DNA from: CAZTHM01 sp041946825
GTDB taxonomy: Bacteria > Acidobacteriota > Terriglobia > UBA7540
NCBI GenBank assembly: GCA_041946825.1
Contig: JBHGBD010000044.1
Location: 1 to 25,907, forward strand
Length of the DNA: 25,907 bases
Direction: 5' to 3'
The translations under genes were made by a program, and so were the position numbers. Within the stretch, counting starts at the first letter, position 1. Each line of letters begins with the position of its first letter. Shown here one piece after another: positions 1-7,857 of the stretch. The notes below the pieces were generated by a model. That model was not told the origin of the DNA. It did no database searches and was given only the letters and a program-made list of their open reading frames with translations.

Positions 1-77
<77 letters not shown>

Positions 78-78
78 T

Positions 79-120
79 GGGCTCAATTCCGCGAAACGGG
101 ATTGAGCCCGTCGAGTTTTC
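79..120 (+). terminator. Hairpin terminator after tRNA-fMet (copy 1 of a repeated hairpin)
   Basis: Arms 79-91 and 97-109 form a 13-bp stem with one G-T wobble and a 5-nt CGAAA loop. A short TTTT run follows at 116-119. It lies immediately after the tRNA CCA end, so it probably ends the tRNA transcript. The 34-bp block 79-112 recurs exactly at 474-507. Confidence 0.75.
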
Positions 121-122
121 GC

Positions 123-407
123 ATGTCTCGCGTGAGCGACAAGCCCTATTTCGTCTATGTCCTGTATAGCTCATCCGGGAAGAAATTCTACATTGGCATC
201 AGCGCAGACCCTTCCCACCGTCTCGATCAGCACAACCGGGGAATTTCTCGTTGGACTGCGCGGCATCGTCCCTGGGCATTAGTGCATGCGGAACAGTTCG
301 AGGATTACAGCGCGGCTCGCAAGCGCGAACTGCGGCTAAAAGCACAGAAGTCCGGAGGCGGGTTCTTCGCCCTCACAGGACTGGATCCCTCGAATTATCC
401 TCGCTGA
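123..407 (+). CDS. Small GIY-YIG nuclease domain protein
   Basis: This 94-residue protein is a single GIY-YIG endonuclease domain of the short, stand-alone kind (UPF0213/YhbQ-like). The two halves of the motif are YVL (residues 12-14) and YIG (23-25). They are followed by the conserved Arg33 and His37 and by a likely metal-binding Glu69 in the RKREL segment. Such proteins are presumed structure- or site-specific DNA nucleases; their cellular role is poorly defined. The ATG at 123 is preferred because a TTG at 102 lies inside the terminator hairpin and would add seven residues with no domain content. No clear Shine-Dalgarno sequence is visible. The gene is bracketed by two copies of the tRNA-end/terminator sequence, so it may be a small inserted cassette. 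Confidence 0.85.
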   Translation: MSRVSDKPYFVYVLYSSSGKKFYIGISADPSHRLDQHNRGISRWTARHRPWALVHAEQFEDYSAARKRELRLKAQKSGGGFFALTGLDPSNYPR

Positions 408-677
408 GTTCCCCGCCGGGGCTCATAATCCCGCACCGAGCGGGGTCCAGCCCCCGCAACCCCGCTCCGAGCGGGGCTCAATTCCGCGAAACGGGATTGA
501 GCCCGTCCTGCTTTTGGGGGTTTCCCGCAATCGCTGGCAGCGGGCAGGGTTCTTCTTGACCGTGGGATTTCCTCGCCCTTATGAAGAGCGCATAGCCGAG
601 AGTAATTCCGTCGCCGAAGCCACAAACTCATGTAAACTCCTCGCGACAATTCTCTGCTAGGCAGTCCGGAGGCAACC
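408..677. other. Intergenic region holding duplicated tRNA-end and hairpin sequences
   Basis: The 270-bp gap between the GIY-YIG and GH5 genes is mostly palindromic in its first 100 bases. GGGCTCATAATCCC at 419-432 resembles the tRNA anticodon arm. The 16-base string at 446-461 equals tRNA bases 61-76. CCCGCaCCGAGCGGGG and CCCGCtCCGAGCGGGG form two small related hairpins. From 508 to 660 I see nothing specific. A GGAGG Shine-Dalgarno at 668-672 serves the GH5 gene. Confidence 0.7.
446..507 (+). repeat. Second copy of tRNA 3' end plus terminator hairpin
   Basis: Bases 446-461 match the last part of tRNA-fMet (61-76) exactly. Bases 474-507 match the terminator hairpin (79-112) exactly over 34 bp. 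The two matches are offset by 385 and 395 bp because the second copy carries an extra small hairpin between them. CTTTT follows at 511-515, so this copy may also terminate transcription, here of the GIY-YIG gene. The arrangement resembles the direct repeats left by insertion at a tRNA 3' end, but no integrase is present. Confidence 0.8.
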
Positions 678-1697
678 ATGAACAACATCCAAAGAGCTTT
701 CATGCCATTTTTGCTGACGTCATTCCTCCTTGGCTGGGTGCGCGATTCGCGCGCGGCGGAGGCGGTGGACGCGTTCACGCAGGTCAAGCGTCTGGGCCGG
801 GGTGTAAACGTGCTCGGCTATGACCCGATTTGGAAAGACCCCGCGCAAGCGCGATTCAAGGAGCGACATTTCAAGCTCATCCACGACGCGGGATTCCAGT
901 CGGTGCGCATCAATCTGCACGCTCTGCAGCGGCTGAACGCGGCGAACGGCTACAAGCTGAGTGACGCCTGGCTGAAAACCCTCGACTGGGCGGTCCGGGG
1001 AGCGTTGGCGAACAATTTGATGGTCATCCTGGATCTCCACAACTACAACGAAGTCGCCCGGGATCCGGAAGGCTATAAGCCGCGATTCCTCGCCTACTGG
1101 AAGCAGGTCTCCGAGCATTTCAAGGATGCTCCTGACAGCATGCTTTTCGAATTATTGAACGAGCCTAACAGGAAGCTCACGCCCGACCTCTGGAACCAGT
1201 GGCTCAGCGAGGTGCTGCCGATCATCCGCGCGACGAATCCCACACGCACGCTGGTGATCGGGCCGCCCTTCTGGAATAGCATCGAACACCTCGACGAAAT
1301 GAAATTGCCTGAGGACGACCGCAATATCATCGTGACCGTGCACTATTACCAGCCCATGCGGTTTACGCATCAGGGTGCGCGGTGGAATAAGGAGACCGCG
1401 CAGCTGTCCGGCATCACCTGGGGCAGCGCGGAAGAGAAGGAGCGTATCGCGCGCGACTTCGCGCCCGTCCAGAAATGGTCGCAGGAACATAAGCGCCCGA
1501 TTCTGCTGGGCGAATTCGGCGCCTACGACAAGGCGCCCATGGATTCCCGCGCGCTCTATGTGGGCGCCGTCGCCCGCGCCGCCGAGTCACTCGGCTGGGC
1601 GTGGGCCTACTGGCAGTTCGACGACGATTTCGTCATCTTCGACATGGATAAAGACCACTGGGTCGAGCCCATCCTCAGAGCGCTCGTCCCGCGGTAG
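678..1697 (+). CDS. Secreted glycoside hydrolase family 5 (cellulase-type) endo-glycanase
   Basis: The 339-residue protein has a signal peptide (residues 1-27, ending near SRAAEA) followed by one GH5 (beta/alpha)8 barrel. Landmarks are GVNVLGYD near the start, VRINL (Arg after strand 2), LDLHNYN, the acid/base Glu162 in LLNEPN, the substrate-contacting HYY in TVHYYQP, the nucleophile Glu279 in LLGEFG and the aromatic platform AYWQF near the end. GH5 enzymes cut internal beta-1,4 (or mixed) links in cellulose, xyloglucan or mannan with retention of configuration; the exact substrate cannot be read here. No carbohydrate-binding module is attached. A GGAGG at 668-672 fixes the start. The gene is monocistronic and convergent with the dehydrogenase cluster. 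Confidence 0.92.
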   Translation: MNNIQRAFMPFLLTSFLLGWVRDSRAAEAVDAFTQVKRLGRGVNVLGYDPIWKDPAQARFKERHFKLIHDAGFQSVRINLHALQRLNAANGYKLSDAWLKTLDWAVRGALANNLMVILDLHNYNEVARDPEGYKPRFLAYWKQVSEHFKDAPDSMLFELLNEPNRKLTPDLWNQWLSEVLPIIRATNPTRTLVIGPPFWNSIEHLDEMKLPEDDRNIIVTVHYYQPMRFTHQGARWNKETAQLSGITWGSAEEKERIARDFAPVQKWSQEHKRPILLGEFGAYDKAPMDSRALYVGAVARAAESLGWAWAYWQFDDDFVIFDMDKDHWVEPILRALVPR

Positions 1698-1785
1698 CTG
1701 CGACCTCGGCTTTCGAATCTGTGGCCCTCAGTGCACTCGAGCCGACAAATAGTCCCTTTCCGACGGTTTTTGCGTCAGGAGGCGA

Positions 1786-1818
1786 TTCTAGCCCTCTTTG
1801 CTCGTTGTTAGGCTAGAA
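1786..1818. repeat. Inverted repeat between convergent genes
   Basis: TTCTAGCC (1786-1793) and GGCTAGAA (1811-1818) are perfect 8-bp arms around a 17-base spacer, in the 254-bp gap between the GH5 gene and the 3' end of the oxidoreductase gene. No T-run follows, so it is at best a weak terminator for the convergent genes. The rest of 1698-1951 shows nothing I can name. Confidence 0.4.
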
Positions 1819-1951
1819 CCCTGGGGAAGGGCATTCCGAACGCGCCTAGGGGCCTTTCCTCGCTCTGGCGGGCTATTCTAGGCGGCTAGCTGGCGGACGT
1901 AGCAGCCTGTGCCGGCCCCGCCCGCCGAGGTTTGCCATGGCGGCGCCCGCT

Positions 1952-3250
1952 TCAGACCTTCGGCAGGGTGTAGGGCTTGCGGTATTCCTTGCTCAGGTAG
2001 GCGTTGGCCGCCTGGTCGCTCGGGAAGGTTTCGGTTTTGGGATCGAAGCGTACGTCGCGGCCCAGGCGGCAGGAAATGTTGCCGAGGTGGGTGATCGTGG
2101 TGCTGAGCCGCCCGATCTCGATGTCGGCATGGGGGCGCTGTCGGCTCTTGACGCACTGGAGGAAATTCCCGGTGTGAGATCCGCCGCTGGGCTTGCCGGA
2201 GGCGACGACTTCGTCTTTTCCGGCAAAGACTTTCCAGTCGTCATCGTCAACTACCAGCGTGGAATCCGTCCCGTAGAACGCCGTGCCCACCACCCGGCCG
2301 TCCATCCGGTGGTGGTCCTGGAAGCTGTGCATCTCCCAGACCAGCATCAAGTCGCCGAAATCGTAGTTGACGACCTGCGTGTCCGGAACCTCCTTGGCGT
2401 CGTCGAGCCAGTAGATGCCGCTCGAGTTCGAGACGTGGGTGGGCAGCGAATGCTCCTGCCCGCGCAACCTGGCGATTCCCCACATCGCGACGTCGAGCAT
2501 GTGCACGCCCTGATTGCCCAATTCGGTATTCCCGTAATCCCAGAAGAACCGCCAGTTGTAATGAAAGCGGTTGGGGTTGAAGGGGCGCTGGGGCGCGGGG
2601 CCGAGCCACATGTCGTAATCGGCTCCCGGAGGCGGCGTGCCATCCGGAGGGTTGCCGATGCTCTTTCTAACCTGGGTAATCCACGCCTTGACAAGACACA
2701 CCTTGCCGAGTTTCCCAGAGGCGACATACTCGACCGCCTCGCGGAAGTGCGTCTCGCTGCGGCGCTGCGTCCCCACCTGGACGACGCGGTTGTATTTGCG
2801 GGCCGCGTCGCGCATCTGCTGGCCTTCGTGAATGGTGTGGGAAAGCGGCTTCTCGACGTAAACGTCCTTCCCCGCCTGGCACGCCAGGATCGTGGGGATC
2901 GCGTGCCAATGGTCGGGGGTCCCGATGATGACGGCGTCAATTTCCTTGTCGTCGAGAACCCGGCGAAAGTCCTTGACGGATTCGGTTGGATGTTTCTGGG
3001 CAGACTCGATCTGCGGGCGGACCTTTTCGAGGATTGCGTCGTCCACATCGCAAAGCGTCTTGACGACCGCGCCGTCCTTAATCGCGCTGAGGGCGTCGCC
3101 CTTTCCCTGGCTGCGGCATCCGATCAGTCCCAGCACAACTTTCTCATTCGCGCCCAGGGCAGAGGAATTCCAGTTGATGAAACCCGTCGCCACGGCCGCC
3201 GAGGCCACGCCTGCCCTCTTCATGAACGCCCTGCGATTATCGTTTTGCAT
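1952..3250 (-). CDS. Tat-exported Gfo/Idh/MocA family oxidoreductase
   Basis: The product is an NAD(P)-dependent sugar or polyol dehydrogenase of the glucose-fructose oxidoreductase family (about 432 residues). A twin-arginine signal (RRAFMKRAG) is followed by Ala-rich sequence. The Rossmann region begins at VVLGLIGC (variant of GxGxxG). The family EKP motif follows, with catalytic Lys134, then a C-terminal alpha/beta domain with FHYNWRFFWDYG and the GNQGVHMLD helix. TPDHWHA matches the conserved family stretch. The start at 3250 is preferred: GGAGG (3257-3261) directly abuts the in-frame ATG at 3256 but sits six bases before the ATG at 3250. Tat export implies it folds with bound nicotinamide cofactor in the cytoplasm, as in Zymomonas GFOR. 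It is 27 bp downstream of a second Gfo/Idh gene and likely cotranscribed. The substrate is unknown. Confidence 0.92.
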   Translation of the reverse strand: MQNDNRRAFMKRAGVASAAVATGFINWNSSALGANEKVVLGLIGCRSQGKGDALSAIKDGAVVKTLCDVDDAILEKVRPQIESAQKHPTESVKDFRRVLDDKEIDAVIIGTPDHWHAIPTILACQAGKDVYVEKPLSHTIHEGQQMRDAARKYNRVVQVGTQRRSETHFREAVEYVASGKLGKVCLVKAWITQVRKSIGNPPDGTPPPGADYDMWLGPAPQRPFNPNRFHYNWRFFWDYGNTELGNQGVHMLDVAMWGIARLRGQEHSLPTHVSNSSGIYWLDDAKEVPDTQVVNYDFGDLMLVWEMHSFQDHHRMDGRVVGTAFYGTDSTLVVDDDDWKVFAGKDEVVASGKPSGGSHTGNFLQCVKSRQRPHADIEIGRLSTTITHLGNISCRLGRDVRFDPKTETFPSDQAANAYLSKEYRKPYTLPKV

Positions 3251-3277
3251 CGCCATCCTCCACTTCTTTCGATTCGG

Positions 3278-4267
3278 CTATCGCGCCACTTCGCTGAGCG
3301 GCACGGCGGCGCCGCCGCGCGCCTTGCTCAGGTCCGCCGCTTCCATGAAGGCAAAGATTTCCAGGGTCTCCTCGGGCGGAACCGGCGCCACGCGAGTGCG
3401 GAAGAACTTGGCGATCTCCGTCAGCATGGGGCGATAGGTTTCGGGTGTGGGTCCGGAGTGGAGAACGCCTTTCTCGCCGAAGGCCGTGATGCCGTACTCA
3501 TAGAAATCGCCTCGGAAGCCGCGCATGACGCCCAGGCGGCCGTCTTTCCATTTGCCGGTGACGACGTCCTCGTCCTCGGTGCTCGCCCGGCTGACCGACT
3601 CGCATTCCGGCCCCATCAACGTGAAAAGCATCTCGACCGCGTGAATGCCGTACCACATCAGGTCGGGATGGTGCGGCTCCGTGGGAGCGGGGCCGAAAAC
3701 GTTGTAGCCGAGAATTCGCCCGACGCCTTCGGGATTCATCAAGTGCCGCGTCTCTTCCCAGAAGCGCAGCGAAGAGGTGCTGAACCAGGGAACGCCCGAC
3801 TCCCTGGCGAGTCGGGCAATCTCCTTCACGTCTTTGTAACTCGCCGCCGCCGGCTTGTCGATGAAGACGGGCTTGCGCGCGGCGATGACGGGCTTCACCT
3901 GCGCCAGGTGCACGCGGCCATCCACGCTCTCGAGCAGCACCGCGTCCACCTTGCTGCAGAGTGTCGGGATGTCGCCGACGATTTCGATCTTCCACTTGTC
4001 GCGCAACTCGTCGGTGAACTTGTCAACCCGCGTGCGGCTGGCTTCGACGTCGGGGCTGCCGCCTTTGAACGCCGCGACCACGCGCACGCCCGGAACGTGT
4101 TGCGGGTTGGAAGGGTCGTTGAAGACCTGCGTGAACGCGATGACGTGCGATGTGTCCAAGCCGATAATCCCCACGCGCACGGGCTGAGTCGAGTCCGTTT
4201 GAGCGACACCGACGGGAACACAAAAGGCTGCAGCCATCAACATGATCGCAAGAAGTAACCGACGCAT
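3278..4267 (-). CDS. Exported Gfo/Idh/MocA-like oxidoreductase (Sec signal)
   Basis: This 329-residue protein has an ordinary Sec-type signal peptide (residues 1-23, ending VGVAQ). A Rossmann-type segment VRVGIIGLDTSH follows; the glycine motif is abbreviated. FIDKP carries the family lysine (Lys138). The C-terminal half has HHPDLMWYGIHAVEMLF, matching the helix that lines the active site in this superfamily. The family oxidises or epimerises sugars and inositols with tightly held NAD(P). A strong AGGAGG lies just before the ATG. It heads a two-gene unit with the Tat-exported paralogue downstream. A Sec signal on a nucleotide-binding enzyme is odd, because cofactor would have to be bound after export; it could be a non-catalytic or lipid-anchored binding protein instead. 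Confidence 0.85.
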   Translation of the reverse strand: MRRLLLAIMLMAAAFCVPVGVAQTDSTQPVRVGIIGLDTSHVIAFTQVFNDPSNPQHVPGVRVVAAFKGGSPDVEASRTRVDKFTDELRDKWKIEIVGDIPTLCSKVDAVLLESVDGRVHLAQVKPVIAARKPVFIDKPAAASYKDVKEIARLARESGVPWFSTSSLRFWEETRHLMNPEGVGRILGYNVFGPAPTEPHHPDLMWYGIHAVEMLFTLMGPECESVSRASTEDEDVVTGKWKDGRLGVMRGFRGDFYEYGITAFGEKGVLHSGPTPETYRPMLTEIAKFFRTRVAPVPPEETLEIFAFMEAADLSKARGGAAVPLSEVAR

Positions 4268-4324
4268 GAATTCCTCCTCTTCGGCGGCTGAAGGTGAACC
4301 AACTGACGGATGAAAAAATCATTC

Positions 4325-4436
4325 CTCACCGCTGAGACGCAGAGCTCGCCGAGCCGCCGCTGCGTTACGGACAGACGACTTTTTGGTTCTCAAGTGCCAA
4401 GATTTCTCGGCGCCCTCAGCGTCTCTGCGGTGAGAG
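4325..4436. repeat. MITE-like element with inverted ends (CTCACCGCaGAGACGCaGAG family)
   Basis: The left end CTCACCGCTGAGACGCAGAG (4325-4344) and the reverse complement of the right end (4415-4436) are near-identical inverted repeats, bounding about 110 bp with no coding content. The same sequence recurs at 25847-25875. It lies in the 195-bp gap between the SelA-like gene and the start of the downstream Gfo/Idh gene, so it may act as a terminator or stable RNA hairpin there. Confidence 0.7.
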
Positions 4437-4462
4437 GTATGCGCATCGTTCTGCAACAACCG

Positions 4463-5731
4463 CTACACGACGGCTGCCTTCAGCACTTCGCGCAGCCGCC
4501 GCGCCACGAGCATGTCTTCGCCGGGCTGCATCATCCACACGCCGACGACAATCGTATGTTCTCCCGATTCAAGCCCGGCGCTGGCCGACCCGCCGCCGGT
4601 GGCAGGATTCAATTCGATGCGCGGTTTCCCGTGCCGAAGTTTTTCCATGACTTCGCGGCCCGTAATCTTGATGCGCTGCGGATCGCACTTGATCGCCAGG
4701 TGGGGAACGTGGTTAGCGACAGGGGGTACGAAGATCTTCGTCTCCACACCGGCGAGCGTTTTCACGTGCTGAGCGATCCGCTCCGCCCGCCGCTGGAACT
4801 CGGCCTGCATCGCGTTCTCGTCCTGAGCCAGCAGCCAGTCCACTGCCGCCACCAACCCGACGATCTCTTCCTTGGCGACTTTCATCCCGCGGCCGATGGT
4901 GTTCGAGTACGGCGAGTTGTTTTTGACGGCCGCGGCGATCAGGTCCTTGCGCCCGAGCAGCAAGCCGGTGCACTGCGGGCCGCGAATTCCCTTCCCGCCC
5001 GAGAAAGTCACGAGGTCGAATCCCATGGCCGTGTAGTTCCAAAGATTCGAAATCGGCGGCACGTCCGCGGCGGCATCATTGAAGCACGGAACTCCGTGCT
5101 GGTGCGCGACGCGCACCCAGTCTTCGCGGCTGATCGCGCCTTGCTCGGCGGCATTGAAGAAGAGCGCCATGACGGTGCGCCCGTTGAAAGCCGCGTCGTA
5201 TTGTTCCAGAGTCTCCACTTCGACAAAGCGGATACCGCAATTCCGCATTGCGTGGTCGTAATCGTAGCGATGCGCCTTCTGGACGATGACCTCGTTCTTC
5301 AGGCCGTCCATGTCGGTGGGGATGTTGAGGATCGCGTCTTTGTTCCCGGCCGTGATGCACGCCGCGGTCCCGAGAGTCAGCGCCGACGCGGCGCCGGCAG
5401 TCACCAGCGCGGCTTCGCAGCGGAGGCGCTGCGCCAAATACGCTCCAGCGGCATCGCGCAATTCCTCGAGCTGGACCGGATACCTGGACGCCACAGCAAT
5501 CGCCGCCTGGACCTCTTCCGGCATGGTGGACGCCGACAGAACCGTGTAGGTGCCGGCAGCGTTCACGAAGGGCGTGACTCCGAGCTTGGCGTAGTAGTCA
5601 ACGCCCTTGATCGTCCGAGCCGCCTTCGCTTGCGGCTGGGTGGCGGCCGAGCCGGCGACGGTCGCCCCGGCCGCGATAAGCGTTCGTCCCGTCTTCCCGA
5701 AGAACTTGCGACGCGATAGTGATCGAGGCAT
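4463..5731 (-). CDS. Tat-exported SelA/DgaE-like PLP-dependent enzyme
   Basis: This is a fold-type I PLP enzyme of the SelA superfamily (422 residues), closest in look to D-glucosaminate-6-phosphate ammonia-lyase (DgaE) and its relatives. TFSGGKGIRGPQ carries the Schiff-base Lys247. The N-terminal NAAGTYT and the VTAGAASALTLGTAA cofactor-phosphate region are typical. FNDAAADVPP supplies the Asp that pairs with the PLP ring nitrogen. A twin-arginine signal SRRKFFGKTG opens the protein. The start at 5731 is chosen because GGAGG (5738-5742) abuts the ATG at 5737 and is correctly spaced for 5731. It is not selenocysteine synthase: it is exported and no sel genes are near. It points away from a DegT-type aminotransferase across a 215-bp shared promoter region. 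The substrate, probably an amino sugar or amino acid derivative, is inferred only. Confidence 0.87.
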   Translation of the reverse strand: MPRSLSRRKFFGKTGRTLIAAGATVAGSAATQPQAKAARTIKGVDYYAKLGVTPFVNAAGTYTVLSASTMPEEVQAAIAVASRYPVQLEELRDAAGAYLAQRLRCEAALVTAGAASALTLGTAACITAGNKDAILNIPTDMDGLKNEVIVQKAHRYDYDHAMRNCGIRFVEVETLEQYDAAFNGRTVMALFFNAAEQGAISREDWVRVAHQHGVPCFNDAAADVPPISNLWNYTAMGFDLVTFSGGKGIRGPQCTGLLLGRKDLIAAAVKNNSPYSNTIGRGMKVAKEEIVGLVAAVDWLLAQDENAMQAEFQRRAERIAQHVKTLAGVETKIFVPPVANHVPHLAIKCDPQRIKITGREVMEKLRHGKPRIELNPATGGGSASAGLESGEHTIVVGVWMMQPGEDMLVARRLREVLKAAVV

Positions 5732-5946
5732 GGTCATCCTCCCCGCATAGTTGTCCGTGCTGGAGTTTTCCCCGCGCGCGAGATGGTACCGCATTTCAGC
5801 CGCTTTCGCCTCCCCGGCGCGACGAATTTTCGGGCAGCATGATATCAATTGACTCGCGGAACTTCCCGCTGTACCTTCGGGGAAACAAGGAGCGTCACGA
5901 GTGCTTCCCGCCCGCGATTCCCTGAAGAACGAAGGAGGATAGCCCC
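5732..5946. promoter_or_regulatory. Divergent promoter region between the two PLP-enzyme genes
   Basis: The 215-bp region separates two divergent genes and must hold promoters for both. AGGAGG at 5934-5939 is the ribosome site of the plus-strand gene, and GGAGG (5738-5742, minus) that of the other. No convincing -35/-10 pair or operator could be picked by eye. Confidence 0.5.
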
Positions 5947-7290
5947 ATGCGCAAGAAAGACCTGACTCGCCGCGAATTTCTGGGGAGGACCTCCGCCAGC
6001 CTGGCGGTGGCCGGGGTCGCGACCACACGCGCGCGGACTGCCTCAGGCAACCCCAACGCGCTGGCATTGAATGGCGGCACGCCGGTGCGGTCGACGCCGT
6101 ACCCGGGATGGCCGCAGACCAATGAGCTGGACGAGGCGAACATCCTCAAGTCGCTGCGCAATCATCGCTGGTGCACGTACGACGGGGAGTTCATTCCCAA
6201 GTTCGAGAAGGCCTGGGCGGAAGAGCTGGGCGTGCGCGGCGCCGTGATGACGCCGTGCGGGACACACGCTCTGCACACCGCGGTAGACATCGTGGGCATC
6301 AGCCCCGGCGACGAAGTGCTGGTGGCGCCGTTCACCTACATCGCCACCGTGGACGCCATCCTCCTGAACTACGCCCTTCCGGTGTTTGTCGACACCGACC
6401 TTAAGACCTTTCAGATGGACCCCGACGACATCGAGCACCGGATCACCGAACACACGCGCGCCATCCTGCCCGTGCACATTCTGGGAGCGCCGGCCAATAT
6501 GGACCGCATTCTCGCCATCGCGAAGAAGCACAACCTGCCGGTGATTGAAGACGCCTGCCAGGGGCACACAGCGGAGTGGAAAGGCAAACGCTTGGGGACC
6601 CTCGGCACGGTCGGGTGTTTCAGCTTCCAGGAAAGCAAGGTGCTTCCGGGCGGCGAAGCGGGGGCGCTCGTCTCCAACGACGAGGAATTGATCCGCAAGG
6701 CTTACATGTTCCGCGATTTCGGGCGCAATCCCGAGTTCAATGAAAGCTTCCTGGTGCGCGGCACAAAGTACCGGATTTCGGATTTTGCCGCCGCCGTGCT
6801 GATGGCCCAGATCACGCGCTTCAAGGAGTATTGCGAGGTTCGCGAAAAGAACGCCGCGTACTTGCGCGAGGAGCTCAAGCAGGTGCCGGGGATCCACCCG
6901 CAAGAACACTATCCCCAATCAACCCGGCAGTCTTATTACTGCTTTGGCTTGCGCTACGACAAGGGGCACTTCCACGGGCTGTCGCACCAGCACGTGACAC
7001 GCGCCCTGCAGGCGGAAGGCATCCCCGTGCAAGGCTTCTACACGCCGCCCCTCAACCGCGAGCCTTACCTCGAGCACACACTCAATTCCCGCGGCTTCCA
7101 GACGGTCTTCTCCAAAGAGCGGTTGAAGAGATTCCGCGATCAGAACCACTGCCCGCGCAACGATGAGCTGTGCGAGACCATGCTCTACATGTCCCAAGGC
7201 GTATTGCTGGCGTCGCGCCGCGATACGCAGGACATCGTGGAGGCCTTCGCCAAGGTTCAGAAGAACGCGTCGTCAATCCAGGCCGCTTAG
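5947..7290 (+). CDS. Tat-exported DegT/DnrJ/EryC1/StrS family aminotransferase
   Basis: The 447-residue protein begins with a clear twin-arginine signal (TRREFLGRT, then SLAVAGVATT). It continues as a fold-type I PLP aminotransferase of the sugar aminotransferase (StrS) family. Key parts are LALNGGTPVR at the mature N-terminus, GTHALHTAVDI, VAPFTYIATVDAI, IEDACQGHTAEWKG with the ring-nitrogen Asp, and CFSFQESKVLPGGEAG with the Schiff-base Lys231. Relatives transfer an amino group to keto-sugars, usually nucleotide-linked and cytoplasmic; family members in the AHBA synthase branch begin with a similar ALNGG motif. AGGAGG precedes the ATG. Export by Tat would allow PLP to be inserted before transport. 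Divergence from a second Tat-exported PLP enzyme and proximity to two exported dehydrogenases suggest a joint periplasmic oxidation/amination or deamination pathway. Confidence 0.9.
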   Translation: MRKKDLTRREFLGRTSASLAVAGVATTRARTASGNPNALALNGGTPVRSTPYPGWPQTNELDEANILKSLRNHRWCTYDGEFIPKFEKAWAEELGVRGAVMTPCGTHALHTAVDIVGISPGDEVLVAPFTYIATVDAILLNYALPVFVDTDLKTFQMDPDDIEHRITEHTRAILPVHILGAPANMDRILAIAKKHNLPVIEDACQGHTAEWKGKRLGTLGTVGCFSFQESKVLPGGEAGALVSNDEELIRKAYMFRDFGRNPEFNESFLVRGTKYRISDFAAAVLMAQITRFKEYCEVREKNAAYLREELKQVPGIHPQEHYPQSTRQSYYCFGLRYDKGHFHGLSHQHVTRALQAEGIPVQGFYTPPLNREPYLEHTLNSRGFQTVFSKERLKRFRDQNHCPRNDELCETMLYMSQGVLLASRRDTQDIVEAFAKVQKNASSIQAA

Positions 7291-7366
7291 GAGGGACAAC
7301 GACCCCTGAGGAGACAGAACTTCCCCTGAAAAGGATTGTGGGGGGAAAAAGTCGCGCCCTATAATC

Positions 7367-7723
7367 TCAGGCCGAAGATCCCTTCTGCAGCTTCACCATC
7401 TTGCGCGCCAGGACGACAAGCATTTCCTGATAGTGATGGGGCAACTCGCGCAGTAATTTGATGAGGCCTTTTTCGTAGTTCCCCCGCAGAGTGAACCTCT
7501 CCACCTTCGGCGCCTTGGGGTCTGTCTGGCCCGAAAAGAACAGTTGGTAGAGTTCAAGATCCAAGGCCTTGCACCACTTTTCCAGAGTCTCGAGTGAAGG
7601 AATGGTGTGCCCGCACTCGACTCGGGAAACGTAGCAGCGGAAAAGGCCCGTCCGTTTTTCAATGTGCCCTTGAGAAAGTCCCTTGCTCTCGCGTAACTCA
7701 CGTAACCGTTGGCCGATGTCCAT
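7367..7723 (-). CDS. XRE-family helix-turn-helix regulator
   Basis: The 118-residue protein has an N-terminal HTH_3/Cro-CI domain (residues 4-58): IGQRLRELRESKGLSQ, a recognition helix around CYVSRVECG, and the usual PSLETLEKWCKALD helix. The remaining 60 residues are mostly helical and basic, with no recognised sensor. It probably represses or activates a nearby promoter as a dimer. It follows the GH31 gene on the same strand after 134 bp and could control it or itself. The Shine-Dalgarno is weak (AGAAAGG one base from the ATG). The gene ends convergent with the DegT-type gene, 76 bp away; no clear terminator hairpin lies between them. Confidence 0.85.
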   Translation of the reverse strand: MDIGQRLRELRESKGLSQGHIEKRTGLFRCYVSRVECGHTIPSLETLEKWCKALDLELYQLFFSGQTDPKAPKVERFTLRGNYEKGLIKLLRELPHHYQEMLVVLARKMVKLQKGSSA

Positions 7724-7857
7724 GCCTTTCTCATATCAGAGGAATACTATTACCGCAAGACTTTTAATTGCCTGCCTGTAGGCTTGCCAACTTTGCCTAT
7801 ATTCCGAAAAAGCAACGACCTCGCGGGCTTCGCGCAAACGCCGGAATGAGGACTCCC

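Noticed and set aside
1937..4258. 773-codon plus-strand open frame antisense to both Gfo/Idh genes
   Set aside because: It is a shadow of GC-rich minus-strand genes with family motifs, good ribosome sites and signals. The antisense translation is Arg/Val/Ala/His-rich with no recognisable domain.
5738..6067. N-terminal extension of the SelA-like protein to 6067
   Set aside because: It would overlap the divergent DegT-type gene and precede a normal Tat signal. GGAGG and the RR motif support 5731.
7361..7366. TATAAT on the plus strand after the DegT-type gene
   Set aside because: No -35 partner, and it points into the convergent XRE gene; probably chance.
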